Shown: positions 34,901 through 49,900 of the stretch, one piece after another
How the letters are laid out: each line of letters opens with the position of its first letter
Numbering within the stretch: the stretch's first letter is position 1
From: Haliclystus octoradiatus
Taxonomy: Eukaryota; Cnidaria; Staurozoa; Stauromedusae; Haliclystidae
Assembly: GCA_916610825.1 (NCBI GenBank)
Contig: OU744449.1
Span: 27,126,228 to 27,190,227, forward strand
DNA: 64,000 bases
Direction: 5' to 3'
Notes under the pieces: model-generated
What the model was told of the DNA's origin: nothing
The model's database searches: none
Seen by the model: the letters and a program-made list of their open reading frames with translations, nothing else
Translations under genes and position numbers: made by a program

Positions 34901-37900
34901 GATCAACTTTTCATCAAAACTCACTTCCTTCACCGGTATACGTCAAATGTCCCATAATGCACAAACTGTTAACTAATTAGCACTGCCTGTATTACGTCTT
35001 ATGATAACTATCTTGAGATATTAATTCTGAATAATTAACATATGAATTGCAGGGAAAGTTTATTCGTTGTCATTTTTCAACCACTGGTAAACTTGCTGGT
35101 GCAGATATCGAGTCATGTAAGTACAGCTTTGACATCATCCTTCCTCTACTTTGTAGAAGTAGGAATCTACCAGGATGTTGATCAAGGAATACTGCCTTGA
35201 GATGGACCAAAAAATATCACTGCAAATGAGGGTTGACAGATCCATACATTTTGTAAATTTCACAGTTTAGGTATTTTTTGACTTCGAAATGATGTGAGCA
35301 GCAGGTTGCCTGGAAATTTTAAACAAAATTTAAAATACTAAAATCCCTAAAATTCAAGGTAAATCTCTTGCAAATGGTAAACCTTAAAATGAAAAGATAC
35401 CGTATATGCCCAGGTTCCTTAAGAAGATATAGGGAAATGCGTTGAAATGAATAGCATTCCCTAACATCCATCACATTCCAGGCTGTGATATAATTTGAAT
35501 ATATATATAACATAAACGCCCTCTGTCGTATTTCTTCGGTTGATCCTTTCTACATCATCATCATAAAACCAAAGTTTTGATTATTTATTTTAATTTTCTG
35601 TTTGATAGATTTGCTTGAGAAATCCCGTGTGGTCTTCCAGACATCAAAAGAAAGAAATTATCATATTTTCTATCAACTTCTTTATGCCACTCCAGACGAT
35701 CTTCTCCGTAAGTATTCACGTAATCCGACCTGTGATCCGACCGACCTTTTACAATGCAAACCTTCCAATATAGCCATGGCCATTTATAATTTGTGTTATT
35801 TTTGTATTTTTAATAGAGAAACTTCTGCTTTGCCGTGAGCCAGAAAAGTATGGATTCTTAGAGAAAGGTTGTTACACTGTCAACGGTATTGATGATCACG
35901 AGGAATATGCTCTCACAGAGGTAAGAATGAAAATATAAAACAGAGAATTAAAAATATGGAAAGCCTACATCCAATGATCGATAACATTGAGGAAGGTATG
36001 GCTGGCAACGTGTTTGCTGGTAGTCTTATTTTGCATTTGATACTTATTTTACCACAAAACTGGTTAAATTAGTAGCTTTTTCCCCGGAGTGGTGGGCTTG
36101 TATATTATTATTATTTGTTGAAGTGTGTGTACGTTTACTGGTCAGATACGCTTCTGACGTCGAAACAATAGTACTCGTGCCAGGGATTGAACTAAAGACC
36201 ACAGCTGGAAAGTATCAAAATGTACAGGCACATGTGCGAAATGTTCTGAAAATACTATTTTGTTTACATTATCTAGAATGCCATCAAAATCCTTGGCTTC
36301 ACAGAAGAGGAAAGAATGTCAATGCTTAAGATCTGTGCTGGTATTTTGAACTTCAGCAACATGAAATTCAAACAAAGACCACGTGATGAGCAAGCAGAGA
36401 TTGCTGATCCGTCAGGTATAGTATTATTTATATTGATTTATCACATAGCATGAATTGTATTTGGCATATCATCGTATCTGAGAAAAAAGAATGTAGGCAG
36501 AAGATAGGAACATATGCATGGTTCAGAAAATTCAGATTGTATAGCGTTACCTATACTAAAATTTACCTACGATTACTATCGAAGTCATGAAAAATTTGAT
36601 TTAAACATCTATTTTCCCGCAGAGACAGATTTTAGAATTTGGACATCAGTTTACACCTCAAACCAGTAATTCACTTAATTATAGATATGGTATATGAAGA
36701 TAAGGTATCTAATATATTTAGCTGGCCATCGACAAGAAGAGGAAGATGGGAGAGTTCATATTACCTCGTTGATGACAAAACCAATGTCGCATTAAATGTT
36801 TCACCAAGCACGTTACAGTCAGAGACATGTGTATTTAGTTCACCCTATGACCCGGGGGGGGGGTAACTCCTTTATGACGGCTATACGGGACGTGCCACTT
36901 TTTGGGGGGTCCATATTCCAGCCGAGAAAAACTTTTTGGGTATGAGATTTCAAATTTTGGAGCTGTTGGGTATCCTATTTTTGACATTTTCAAGAATTTT
37001 GAAAAAAATTTGCATCATTTTTGTGTATTTACTTAAAATCAATCAACCTGCTAGAACTTTTTGGGTAGCATCAACAAAATTTTGGAACGTTTTGGGTAAT
37101 TTACCTTTTTCCAAAATGGCACGCCTCTGTCCCTGAAGAGCTTGAGTTACCCCCCGGACCCTATGAGCACTCACCTGTCACTTTTGCAATGTTAAAAATC
37201 TGAGATACTTTAGAGACACTCATCATTTTCTTTTTTTATCTCTTAAGATGGCGAAAAGGTTGGCTTCCTTTTTGGAGTTCCAGTTACAGAGTTCCACAAA
37301 TCATTGGTAAAACCAAGAATCAAAGTCGGTACAGAATTTGTCAACCAAGGTCGAAATGTATCTCAAGTGACGTATTCCGTTGGTGCATTGTGTAAAGCTA
37401 TGTACGAGAGAATGTTTTGGTGGATGGTAAAACGTGTCAATCAAGCATTGGATACCAAGGTAAATCCATGGTCTAAGGAAGATATATCTTCTTTATTTAA
37501 CAAATTTTTGGGTCAAAACAATTAAAGTTTAAGAAACTTAGTACTTGAAATAAGCAAAATTTTACTAGTTATGTGGACAAGCTAAATCTTCGCATCCGGA
37601 ACCGTACCAAGTAGCATGAATATTGCATTATATACAAACTTAAAAAAAAGAACTTTTTGCTACATGATTTGTAGTGTAGCTATAATATAGAACATATGTA
37701 TATATAGGCTTCGCAGATCTTTGTGATTTCGACATCATTAATTCATCATATAGGTTTCAAAAATAAAATTATTGGGTTGATGTGGTGGCGTTGTATTATT
37801 TTCTAATGAATTCAATAAAACCATCAGATTGGATTTGTAATATTGTTGTTGTTGATTGACAGGAACGAAGATCATACTTCATTGGTGTGCTCGATATTGC

Positions 37901-40900
37901 TGGTTTCGAAATCTTCGAGGTATAAATGAATAAAAATAATGATCAATATTTTTAATTGAAACCGACTATGTTTAATGGTACATACCATATAAACTACATC
38001 CAGATTCGTTGATCAATCATTCATCATATATTTTTTGATAGACATCCCTTGAAAAACTCTGACTGACATTGATTGATCAAAACAATTAGGCTACTCTGAC
38101 TACATGACTATATTGGAAATCTCGATTTGGTCAAAGCTCTTTTCCAAAGCTAATTATTGACAACTACTCTTTGGTAATCTTTCATTTTATTTTGATTATC
38201 ATATTAACCCTATAAAAACTATTATCTTATATTATGTTATATTTAACTAATTATTCGTCCCAATGAAAGAGAACAGTGCTGCTCAGTGCTCATGTTGGCA
38301 TACGAAGCAAAATAAAAAACATACACAATAAACACCTCGATGTCTACTATCTTGAATAGTTAATTCAGCAAACTATCATTGACTATTCGACGGTAGACAA
38401 TTCGGTCTCCGTGTCTAATTGTTACAAATAAATTGTATAAGCTTAATTTTGAATCGTTTTCATTACTGATTTCTTTGTTCTTTACAGTACAATACTTTCG
38501 AACAGCTTTGCATCAATTTAACCAATGAGAAACTGCAACAATTCTTCAATCATAACATGTTTGTTTTGGAACAAGAAGAATACAAAAAAGAAGGAATCCA
38601 TTGGGAATTTATCGATTTTGGTCTTGATTTAGAAGCAACGATCAACTTGATTGAAAAGGTGAGCATATTGTTATATGATTGTTTGAGCCAGGTCCAATAG
38701 ACTCCCTTTGAGCTTCTCAAATCTATTAATCTTCAGGTGGATAAACAACGTCATTTTACTTGAAAACATATGTAGATGTTATCCCCCCCCCCCAATTTTC
38801 CCTTGAGAAATATAAGCTGTATACGAATAGTTGAATACTCTATTTTTCCTAGAATTTCTATAGAAATACTGTGTCCAGATTTGGCCAATGCTCTTCGTGT
38901 TTATTTTCAATCCATATGTTTTTCCATTTTTATAACTTGTCGCAGTTCTTCTCAAAAAGCATGTTTCTGTGAAAATCCGTGCTCGCTCTATATTCTCTAC
39001 ATTGACGTCATTTTAGGAGAATTTGCATGCGATCATTATTTTGAGCTTTTGATACGAGCATTTTGCGTGCTATGAGATACCCAAGGGACAAAAATCATTT
39101 CACCCGGCGGCTCACGATTTTTTAAGCCTCTTTCATGTCTCATTACGCAACTAGTGAGTTCGTATCAGAGTACATAAACTCAGCAGCGTTTTCTATTTGT
39201 TAATTAGATTAATTAGAAAGAATATTCTGATAATTGAATGGTTTTGTTATGCTTAATTTTCAATTGTGTTTGCATACGATGATATATTAATAAAAAATCA
39301 TTTGCGACGTTTCGTCGGTCTTAAATCTTATACTAGCATGAGGACATATTAAAAGGAAAGGTTTTCACGTGGCTTTATTTGTACATTTTCTATTCAATAG
39401 CCAATGGGTGTATTTGCCATTCTTGAAGAGGAATGTATCGTTCCAAAAGCCTCAGACAAAACCTTCTTGCAAAAACTTCACAAGACACATGACGGAAAAC
39501 ATCCATCTTATGGAAAACCATCGATGAAAGTGAAAGCTGATTTTATGCTTCATCATTACGCTGGTTCAGTTGGTTACAGTGTTGATGGATGGCTGGAGAA
39601 GAATAAGGATCCAATTAACGAAGCTGTAGCTGGCCTCTTTGCTAAAGCAAGTGATGCACTCGTGTCATTGCTCTTCCAAGATTACAATCCAGAAAGTATG
39701 TATACTTTATATTCACTTTAATTGTTTACCTGAAGTAAGCCTACAGACATGAAGAAAGTCCATTATTAATTTACTTTAGTTTAAGAACATTTATGAACCG
39801 ATTGTGGAAGATGTTTACCTGAAGTAAGCCTACAGACACGAAGAAAGTCCATTATTAATTTACTTTAGTTTAAGAACATTTATGAACCGATTGTGGAAGA
39901 TGTTTACCTGAAGTAAGCCTACAGACACGAAGAAAGTCCATTATTAATTTACTTTAGTTTAAGAACATTTATGAACCGATTGTGGAAGATGTTTACCTGA
40001 AGTAAGCCTACAGACACGAAGAAAGTCCATTATTAATTTACTTTAGTTTAAGAACATTTATGAACCGATTGTGGAAGATGTTTACCTGAAGTAAGCCTAC
40101 AGACACGAAGAAAGTCCATTATTAATTTACTTTAGTTTAAGAACATTTATGAACCGATTGTGGAAGATGTTTACCTGAAGTAAGCCTACAGACACGAAGA
40201 AAGTCCATTATTAATTTACTTTAGTTTAAGAACATTTATGAACCGATTGTGGAAGATGTTTACCTGAAGTAAGCCTACAGACACGAAGAAAGTCCATTAT
40301 TAATTTACTTTAGTTTAAGAACATTTATGAACCGATTGTGGAAGATGTTTACCTGAAGTAAGCCTACAGACACGAAGAAAGTCCATTATTAATTTACTTT
40401 AGTTTAAGAACATTTATGAACCGATTGTGGAAGATGTTTACCTGAAGTAAGCCTACAGAAACGAAGAAAGTCCATTATTAATTTACTTTAGTTTAAGAAC
40501 ATTTATGAACCGATTGTGGAAGATGCAATTCCTACATAAATAAACTAAATGTTATGATAATACAGTGAAACCTGTACAGAGCAGCCAGCAATTAGAAGTA
40601 GAAAAATTGATCACAATATGCAGGTGGTCTTTATACACAGGGTTGATTCAATAGAAAATATTATTTTAGTTTAGACATTACAAGAGAAACTACTATATAC
40701 ATGTGGTCGCTGTACAGAGGTGACCGGTATAATATGTTTAACTGATGCAATGCTTATATGATTATTGATTGTCAAAATTAGAGTATACAGTGGCAACCCT
40801 TTTACAACGGTCACGATAATTGTTGGCATATTGATGTAGATGTTTTAGTTACTTATTCAACTTTTGATAATGATCTTTGATTTGTTTCCATAAACGTTTG

Positions 40901-43900
40901 AACTAATTTTGATAACTGAATGTTGTAATAATTAATTTTTTAAATAGTTACTGGTGGACGTCGAAAGGGTAGTGCTTTCCAAACCGTCAGCTACAGACAC
41001 AAGGTAAGATTCCTATAATAAATGTTCTCGTTTAAGACCATAAGCACACTCGACTATATGCCAATGCCGATGACGACCAATTAATCAGATCGGTCATTAC
41101 TTCTAGTCTATAGAACCTTAAATGCGTATTATATGACTCATCTGCTGTAATTTACATTAACAGGAACAATTGGCCTCGTTATTGACCACCCTTGGAAACA
41201 CCACGCCTCATTTTGTGCGTTGTATCATTCCAAATGAATTGAAAAAGCCTGGCGTACTTGATTCACATCTAGTCTTGCATCAACTGAGATGTAATGGTGT
41301 GTTAGAGGGTATTCGTATTTGCAGGAAAGGATTCCCAAGTAGAATGGTCTTCCAAGATTTCAAACAACGGTGAGCATTACATTATATTATGCTATATGAT
41401 ATTATCAAACCTGTTAAACTATCCACCTGTGGATAGTGGTCATTTTACAAGTGCTTAGAGGAAAAATATTCTTAATGAACAATTAGATGCTGCTAGATTT
41501 GCATAAAAACGTGTCAAGTGCAGGGATTTTGGACGCAAGAAAATTATGATTATTTCAAGAATATCTTTCTTCACCTACTTGGTTCAAGGTCCATCTTCTT
41601 CTCTTGATCTGAACAATCTATGTTGATGTCAAACCTCTCCAGCATTCGCAAGAGACATTTCTAGTGTAAACAAGAAACTATAAAGTTATGATTGAAACAA
41701 TGAAAATAGACCTGGAGCAAATAATGATAATGCATAGATATTCTTGCACGAATCTAAAAATTTTCCTTTGCAAATAGTATATCTTAAGGATGCAGAATCG
41801 TGCTGCACTGAAAATGTTTCAATTATCTTTGTTGTATCGTCCATGTAGCTATGGCATTTTGGGACCAGAAGCCATCGGTGAAGGTTTTGTTGATGGCAGA
41901 TTAGCTGCTGAGAAACTCATCAATTGTTTGCAATTGGAAGCTAGCGAATACAGAATTGGAACAAGCAAGGTAAGACATTAGTATGAACCATCTGTTGATA
42001 AGAATTTAGTACAAGAAACGCCGTTTGGGTTCTAAAATCGCTATTATCGTTACATTGGAAACGAGGTTTTGAATTCAATCACAACTTTTCGAAATCACAA
42101 TGTTCGAAATTCGCGAGCATGGGTTTGACGGAACGAAAATGGAACCCATGAAATCACGTGACTGACATATGTGCAATGGGAGCCAAGAGTGGCACGCGAA
42201 AGGTTATTCCAACTCTTATAAATAGAATGCTCTGATATGAACATATTAATACGGTCATTAAAACCTGAGTTTATAAGACAGCCATTCAAACAGCATGTAT
42301 TGACGAAACATGAATTAACTGAAGTAAAAATGCCCTTGATCTCAGATGCAAACACAATTCATTTGGTAGACTTAATAATTAGAAAATATACTGTATTTGA
42401 TATCATGCTTAACGCCCGAGTGCTTAGCGGTATCAATAGCATGATTGTTTATATCCCCTTGGAAATTTAGAGAATTTAAAGCAGTGCAATATATCAATTT
42501 ACTACGGTCAATAATGAATTTGTTAATGTGTGATTCTAGGTGTTCTTCAGAGCTGGTATTGTTGGTGAATTGGAAGAAATGCGTGATGAAAGACTATCAA
42601 AAATTATTGCTCAATTCCAAGCTTATTGCAAAGGTCATCTCATGCGCAAGGAATACAAACGAATGTGCGATCAAAGGTAAGATCCCCTTTTGGAATGGGA
42701 GTGGTCATGATAACAAACACTGGAAATTAGATAGACACATGGCGGATATAAATAACCAAACCTGCTATAGCGGTCACCTCTGTTAATAAGCCACCTGTCT
42801 ATAGTGGCCATTCCAACACTGTGACAAGCCGCGGCTATTTAATCAAAACTCCTTTCTATACAGGTAAATTACGACAGGTCCTCGATGCATACGACATAGA
42901 CAGTAATACATTATCGATTGCACTCTTGACTACTATTGGTCTTCAAATAAAATCTAAAGGAAAAGGGTGGAACTTGAAATCAAGACGTTATTAACATTTG
43001 AGATCATTTATAAACAGATTCAATAGGGACAACTACGATCTTTAGTAACAACATAAAACGTCAAAATAGGAATGCACTTTTAATAATAAAAGTAATATGG
43101 TTCAACATGATCAATATGAAGTTTCACATTGAAAAATATTCCTTATACATAATTGCTCCTGGTCTATGTACTTGTAGATTGGGTATCGCTGTCATCCAAC
43201 GAAATGTTCGCAAGTATTTGGCAATCAGAGAATGGAAATGGTGGAAACTCTACACTCAGGTAAGTCGGAGCAATGAACACAGCATTTTCGCTGTACCTGG
43301 CTTGATTTTGATTTGAATAAATCCCATTGAGTACTACTTTAACAGTACCTGCAGGAAAAATGCAAGAATAATTGATTTCATTCTAGTTTTTTTTTAAGCA
43401 AAACTCGCTTTACATGTCAAAACTATCAAACATTTTTGTCTAACATTTGTCAAATATGAGGTGGATCAATAGCAGAGGTACGAAAACATTTTGATTGATG
43501 TTTTGCTTTGTTTATTCGCAGGTCAAACCATTGTTAAATATCGCACGTGCAGAGGATGAAATGAAGGAGAAGGAGGAAGAGGTAGCTAAAATACAGTCAA
43601 GCTTTGCTATAACGAACACCTCTATATGTCTGTCACTAGATGGCAGCGTCTAAAATACTATATTCTATTGAATCAAACATGTATATAATGGCTAACTCTC
43701 GTAGCTGGCTGTTATATACAGGTTGCACTGCAAAATGTTACTTATCATTAAAACAAAAACAAATTAAAAATACCAACTCATGGATATGAAACATCTATTG
43801 CTCGGGCTATTGCTTGTATAAAATGTATAATGTATGTGATTGGTAACAATGACATATGTACCTACATTACAGTTCATTGTTAAAATTCGATGCTTTTAAT

Positions 43901-46900
43901 TCTTTTAGCCATCGTGTTATACCAGTGTGAAACATTTTCCCTTACAAAGTCATTACCTTGAACTAATTATAAATTAACATTACATAGAAATGTAGATTTA
44001 ATAACCAAGTCTTAATTAATTACTGAAGACTGAACATATAAGGGAACATTCAGTTTTCATTTTACTTTTCTGTCATATATTTTTCCTTAATATAATATAT
44101 ATACCCCCTGTTAGGATTATAGTACCCATCTTTTACCCCATGATGGATACGTTACCGGTACAACGGTCCATTACTCATAGAATTGACTGTTTTGCTTTCA
44201 TTTTAGCTTAAAAAAGCATTAGAGAAAGCCGCTAAAGAAGAAGAACTTCGTAAAGAATTAGAAGAAAAATTTACAGCAGCAATGGAAGAGAAACAACAAT
44301 TATTTTTAGAATTCCAAAAAGTAAGACAAGGAACATAAATAAATAATTCTAAAAGTGATAAAATAAAAATTGTTGATATATTATATGATGTGTATGATAC
44401 TTTGTATTAAAGGAAACTGATCGACTTGTTAGCGCTGAAGATAAACTTATGAAAATGCAAACAGAGAAAGATAGAGGTGATACACAATTAACAGAAGCGT
44501 TAGAAAAACTTGAAGATGAAGAATCAAGTGCTGCACAACTGGCAGAAGAAAAACGCGAACTCGAAGATAAAATCGAAGAATTCAATACACAAAGAACAGA
44601 AATTGAAATTCAAATACAAAAGGTACAAACTAGAATAGTATAAATAGTATATAATTAATAGTAACTGGCCAATCAGCAAGTCAATATGAAGATTAAGTGA
44701 TATGATTGGTCAAGCAATGGTGTATATTTTTTAACAGTTATTTGTCGACTGCTGCAAACTTTAAATCAATATGGCGGCAAGGCGTGACAGATAATTGCGT
44801 TACTTGCTAAAACTAAGATAAAACCTTGTTTAATTTTAATCACTTAATGTAAACCATATAACTATCCGAAAAATGAACATTCTATAAGAGAAAAAATTAC
44901 CAATTGTTGTTTTTTGTTCTGAAAAGGCATAATGTTCAATTCATAGACTTCGTTATTTTGCTGGTACCGTAAGCAACCAGAAACAAAACTTGAAGCGTAT
45001 TTGGCCATACGAATACTCAGTTCCAGATACTATTGCTGCTATATAGTAGGTTCAATCAGAAATTAGGTTGCTAACATGTTTCGTTCATTCAATCCTCGTT
45101 ACAGCTTGAAGGAGACAAACAAGGCAAAGATAAACAAATCGAATCGTTGAGTGATGAAGTTCAAAGACAGGAAGATGCAATTACGAAAACAAACAAAGAA
45201 AAGAAAGGATTAGAAGAATCTTTAACAGTAAGTCAGTAAACATAATTAGTAAATTATCAAAGCCGATCATTATCAACATGAATGGTATGAGATACAGATG
45301 GTCAATATCAGAGCATAATAGATCAATGCACATACAATCAAAGCCGCTATCATGGTCACCTTTCTACAAAGACCACCTGTGTATAATGACCACTCCAATA
45401 AGTAGTTTCTATCTATTTGAATCAACAATATAACATGAAGAAAACACATGTATACAATGTTTTACTATTCATTGCTGGATGTTATACACAGGTTTCATTG
45501 TCTATACAGTTAGTACGGAGGATTAGCTCAGATGGCAGAGCAACCGAACTTCAGATCGGATCATATCTGATCGACCGTGGTACAAATCCCCCCTAAGGTC
45601 AACTCAGCCTTGACTTTATCTGAAACATCAAATGAGTACCATCTGAATATGGCGGATGGAATGGTCCAGAGGGAATTGCATTGTGAGTAGCTGCGGCGCA
45701 TCGTTGCGCATTGACAATCAAGACCTATCTGCCATGAAATCTGTTGAAATTGATCTGCAGTGTCGCGGCTGAGATCAACAAAGAGCGTTTAAAATCATTG
45801 CTCTAGCGAAAAAAGCCACTCATCTAGAAATAGAGGAGTGGTACGGGTGCCTTCGGTAGGGCGACACCGTCTACATTACTTTTCAGTTAGTACAGTATGA
45901 ACTTATGATCTGTTTGATGTGAGTGGATGTGTGTGCATAGAAGATAAGAGTGGTTTACAAATACAAATTGATAAAATAAGGATGAATATTCATATAATTA
46001 TATAATTGATGTTTAATGAAGAATAGAAACACAAAAACTTACAGGAATTGGAATAAATTTAATTGTAGGCTTACGATGACATGGTAGCTAAAGGCATGGC
46101 ATAACGTTATTGACGTTAATTATTAATTTATAATCAGGAAACAATCAACGTTATGCATAAATTTTGAACAAGTGCAGAGAGGTTTTGAAACAGTCAAATT
46201 TGTAAACAAATTAAATAGTCTATAGTGGACTGTATATAGGTAACTGTTTTGAGTATGGCTGTAAACGTTTTTGTAAATGTTTTAGGAAACCACAACCCAA
46301 CTTCAAATCGAAGAAGATAAAGTCAATCACTTGGGTAAAATCAAAATAAAGCTTGAAAGCACAATCAGCGATGTAAGAATTAAATATTTGTAACATTGTA
46401 TAATACAATAAAACCTGCTCTAACGGCCATCTCTATTCACAGCGGCCACCTGTATATGGTGGTCACTCTTGTAATGTTTGAAATAGTATTTTCTATTGAA
46501 TCAATACTGTACACTAAGATCACCTGCCTATAATGGTCATTTCATCTACCTCTTATAGCTGGCTGCTAGATACAGGTTTCACTTTAATGAAACCCAATTA
46601 CTTCTGAATGATAAACAATTGTTTTTAACATTTTTCTATGCGAATTTTTCTTTCTCAGACAGAAGCATCACTCCATCGCGAGAAAGAAGCAAAAAGCAAT
46701 GTAGAAAAAGCCAAGAGAAAAGTCGAACAAGAACTTAAGGTGTTATACAAGTACCATATACTATGAATACTAATCTTGATTACAAAATTACAAGTTTGCA
46801 CAAATTATTATTTTTGTTGAGGCAAACATTCTTGCTTATGTCAAAACTATTGAAAATTTAACAACAAAACAAGAATATTAAATTATGGAAAAATTCTGGA

Positions 46901-49900
46901 AAGACTCAATAACTTTCCTATGATGTAATTCACTGTGTATCTCATGTGATGTATTCATTATCATGGCATCAGCAAATAGCAATGTAATTGATGTGATACT
47001 AATATAGATTATTTATATTGTTAACTTCAGAACACTCAAGACACATTAGAGGAAACACAAAACGCCAAACGCGAAGTTGAAGATACTGTAGTCAAGTAAG
47101 TAGTTTTCGCTGTCCCTGAGGTTGCATAAATCCTGATAGAATAGTTAGGGGTGTCATATTTGGGGGAAATACACGACTACAAAAAGTTCTGAATTAGAGA
47201 GAATAATAACACCTTCTAGGCAGACTTCTGTATGACTATGAAATGTCATAATTTCCAGTCTGATCAAAAGCATAATTGAGACAGCACTGTACTACCGAAT
47301 ATGTCCGTACCACTTTCTCCTATTTTTCTAAAGGAGTACGTGGTTCTTTTTGCTCAGAGCAATCATACTCTCTACTAGTCTCAGCCACGATATTGCAGAT
47401 CCATTCCGACAGACATCACGGAAGAGAGGTTCTATTATCATAAGAGCACATGGTATGCTCCTCTGTTTTATTTCATTATCAAGTAAAAGTTTATACAGTA
47501 TGACAACAAATTTAAAACTCTACATTTTCAAGTTACTAAATTTTGGTACTCAAAACGTTCGGAAAATTTGAAAAGTACACCACAAGAAAGTGACAAGTCC
47601 CCACTCTCGGATTTATTGTAAAGAAGAATGCTGTCAATGGAAAAATAAGATAGAATTCCTTAATTATCATCTTTCCCAAGATTACACCATGCATTTAATG
47701 TCATTTCAGACGGGAAAAAGTCATTTCAGAACAGACCGCACAAATGGAAAGCGATGCTAAATTGATCGCCCAGCTACAGAAGAAAATAGCTGAATTACAA
47801 GTAAGTTCACTCGTCAAAAAAAGTTTGATATATGTGTGCGTGTTTTTCTAGTTTTTACGCTACATTTGAGATTCATATTGATCGATTAAGAAGCGAATGA
47901 AATAGATTCCGGTCTAGTGAAACATGTCTATTGGGTTTATTTATCAAAGGCTTTATCAATATCTTGGATTGTGTAAATATTAGTAGAGAGTTGAGCTAGT
48001 TTATATAGCGCTACTTTTAAAAGGGAAATTTTTGATATACATTGAATGATAAAGTTATCATTTAAAAATGTAATGTTCGATGGCAGAAAATGCCGATAGA
48101 AAATTGGGGTGATTTGGTGGATTCGGTGTTTTTAAGTAACGAAGAGCCTCATTCGATATTAGAAGAAATTCAAAGAGTACGACACATACAGTTGTAAAAT
48201 AAACACTCTAAAAAATGTTTAAAATTGACATACAAAATGTTTTATTTTTGTAGGCAAGAATCGAAGAACTCGAAGAAGATTTAGAAAATGAAAGGAAACA
48301 GAAGCAGAAGGTATACTGTAATAGAAGATTATTAATTTTAACATGACGCTGATAATACGTTGACATGAGGAAAACCAGTAAACAGCTATGGAAAACTCTA
48401 AACAGATTACAGGAGAATTTTAGACAACAGCTTTGTAACGTTTTCAAAAAGTGTAGGTACATGTCAAAGATCGAGACTCAACTCACATGTCATTCCACTA
48501 AACCCCGCATTCAACCCCCGGTATAGGAGTGGTTTGGGGCGAGCCGATGGTAACAAATCCTTCATAACATAACCTGCGTGCAGGCCCAAAATGCGTCTAA
48601 GCAAAACAGCAAAGAACTATTCTAACCGTAGTCTACTGTTTTGCTTAGAAAGTTTTTGAGTCTGCAATCAGGCTACTCGTAAACTCTTAAATTGTGATTG
48701 AAGGAATATCAGACAATTTTAAACATATGCTCTATCGCTTTATGATGGTCCTATAGATCTAAATGAACTATCAAACTTACTTAATATCCCCCACTGGCGC
48801 CTATCAACGAAAGGGGGACATTAAGCGAGTTAAAAAAATGAGAATTTGTATGGCGAATTTAAACTAAATATCAGTCTTCTGTAGGGGATATTAAGCAAGT
48901 TGGGATTTTAAAAGAGGGACATTAATCGAGTTCGATTGTTTCATAAATAATAATATTTATTATAATACTATCATAATTTGTATTTTAGGTCGAAAGAGCA
49001 CGTGCTGATCTTGATAATGAGTTATCTATGCTTAACGAGCGTCTTGATGAAGCTGGAGGTGCAACTGCAGCACAGGTAAAATTTTATTTAAGGCAAGAAT
49101 TAACAACCTGATTATTAGTATGATTGATGAGAAAATACAAAATATCTTCAATTTTGGTAGTTATAATTAAAATTTGTAATTTCCGGCATGCAAACACAAA
49201 CTAGTTCTTTGCGAATTTCTTATAATTATAGCTACTAAATAATAATTAGTAATACCGAATAAAATTATCGAGTAACAAGTTTGAGTTGTGCTATCAAACC
49301 TGCTATAACGGACACCTCTATATACTGACCATCTGCCTATGATGTGGTAACTTCTTGAATGGAAGATATTACTGAATTAACCTTTGGATCATTTGATGGA
49401 CTCTTTTTAGAAGTTGTATACACACAAGTGTCTCTGAATCAAAATCTATTCAATTTTACAAGATTATTATGATCCTTTTACGAATCCGATTGATTGAAGA
49501 ATCCGATTTGAAAGATTTGAATGACAAATAATGTCTCAAGGACCCGTTGCATCGTATATAGCGTTTTTATTGTTCCTGTTTAGATTGACATTAACAAGAA
49601 ACGCGAAGGTGACATCCAACGATTGAGAAGAGATATCGAACAAGCCAATTCGAATAACGAGCAAGCAATGTCTGCGGCACGAAACAAATTCAACCAACAA
49701 TTGAACGACGCACAAGAAGAGCTCGATGCTATCAAGAAATCTAAATCAAAGTAAGTAGCAATTATGAGTTAGGAGACAACTTGACTCCTTCCCACGAAGA
49801 CTGGGATATCAAGTAGATCACAGACGATTAATATACATAAGACGATGACGGTGTACACAGGAAAAGTGCATGTGCTATAGTGTAGAGAAAACTTAATTTT

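Larger units (their letters stand above)
31902..41969 (+). other. Mhc: Myosin motor-domain exons 1-16
   Basis: P-loop GESGAGKT (33496-33519) binds ATP. Switch I NNNSSRF ends exon 5 (34205-34225). Switch II DIAGFE is at 37893-37910. The loop 2 region (exon 14, [11 protein letters not shown]) is short and basic. Exon 15 holds the reactive-cysteine helices LRCNG and [12 protein letters not shown]. Exon 16 gives the converter, [17 protein letters not shown] to EYRIGTSK. All catalytic motifs are intact. For exon 16 the acceptor at 41848 was chosen because it restores CGC (Arg) and the family text FKQRYGIL. The open frame extending upstream to 41790 is not coding. Confidence 0.95.

Noticed and set aside
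39724..40523. CRISPR-like array
   Set aside because: The 89-bp units are contiguous tandem copies without unique spacers, in an animal intron.
41790..41848. Upstream extension of myosin exon 16 (open frame reading [13 protein letters not shown])
   Set aside because: Joining there breaks phase with exon 15 (stop follows). The acceptor at 41848 restores Arg and the family sequence [10 protein letters not shown].
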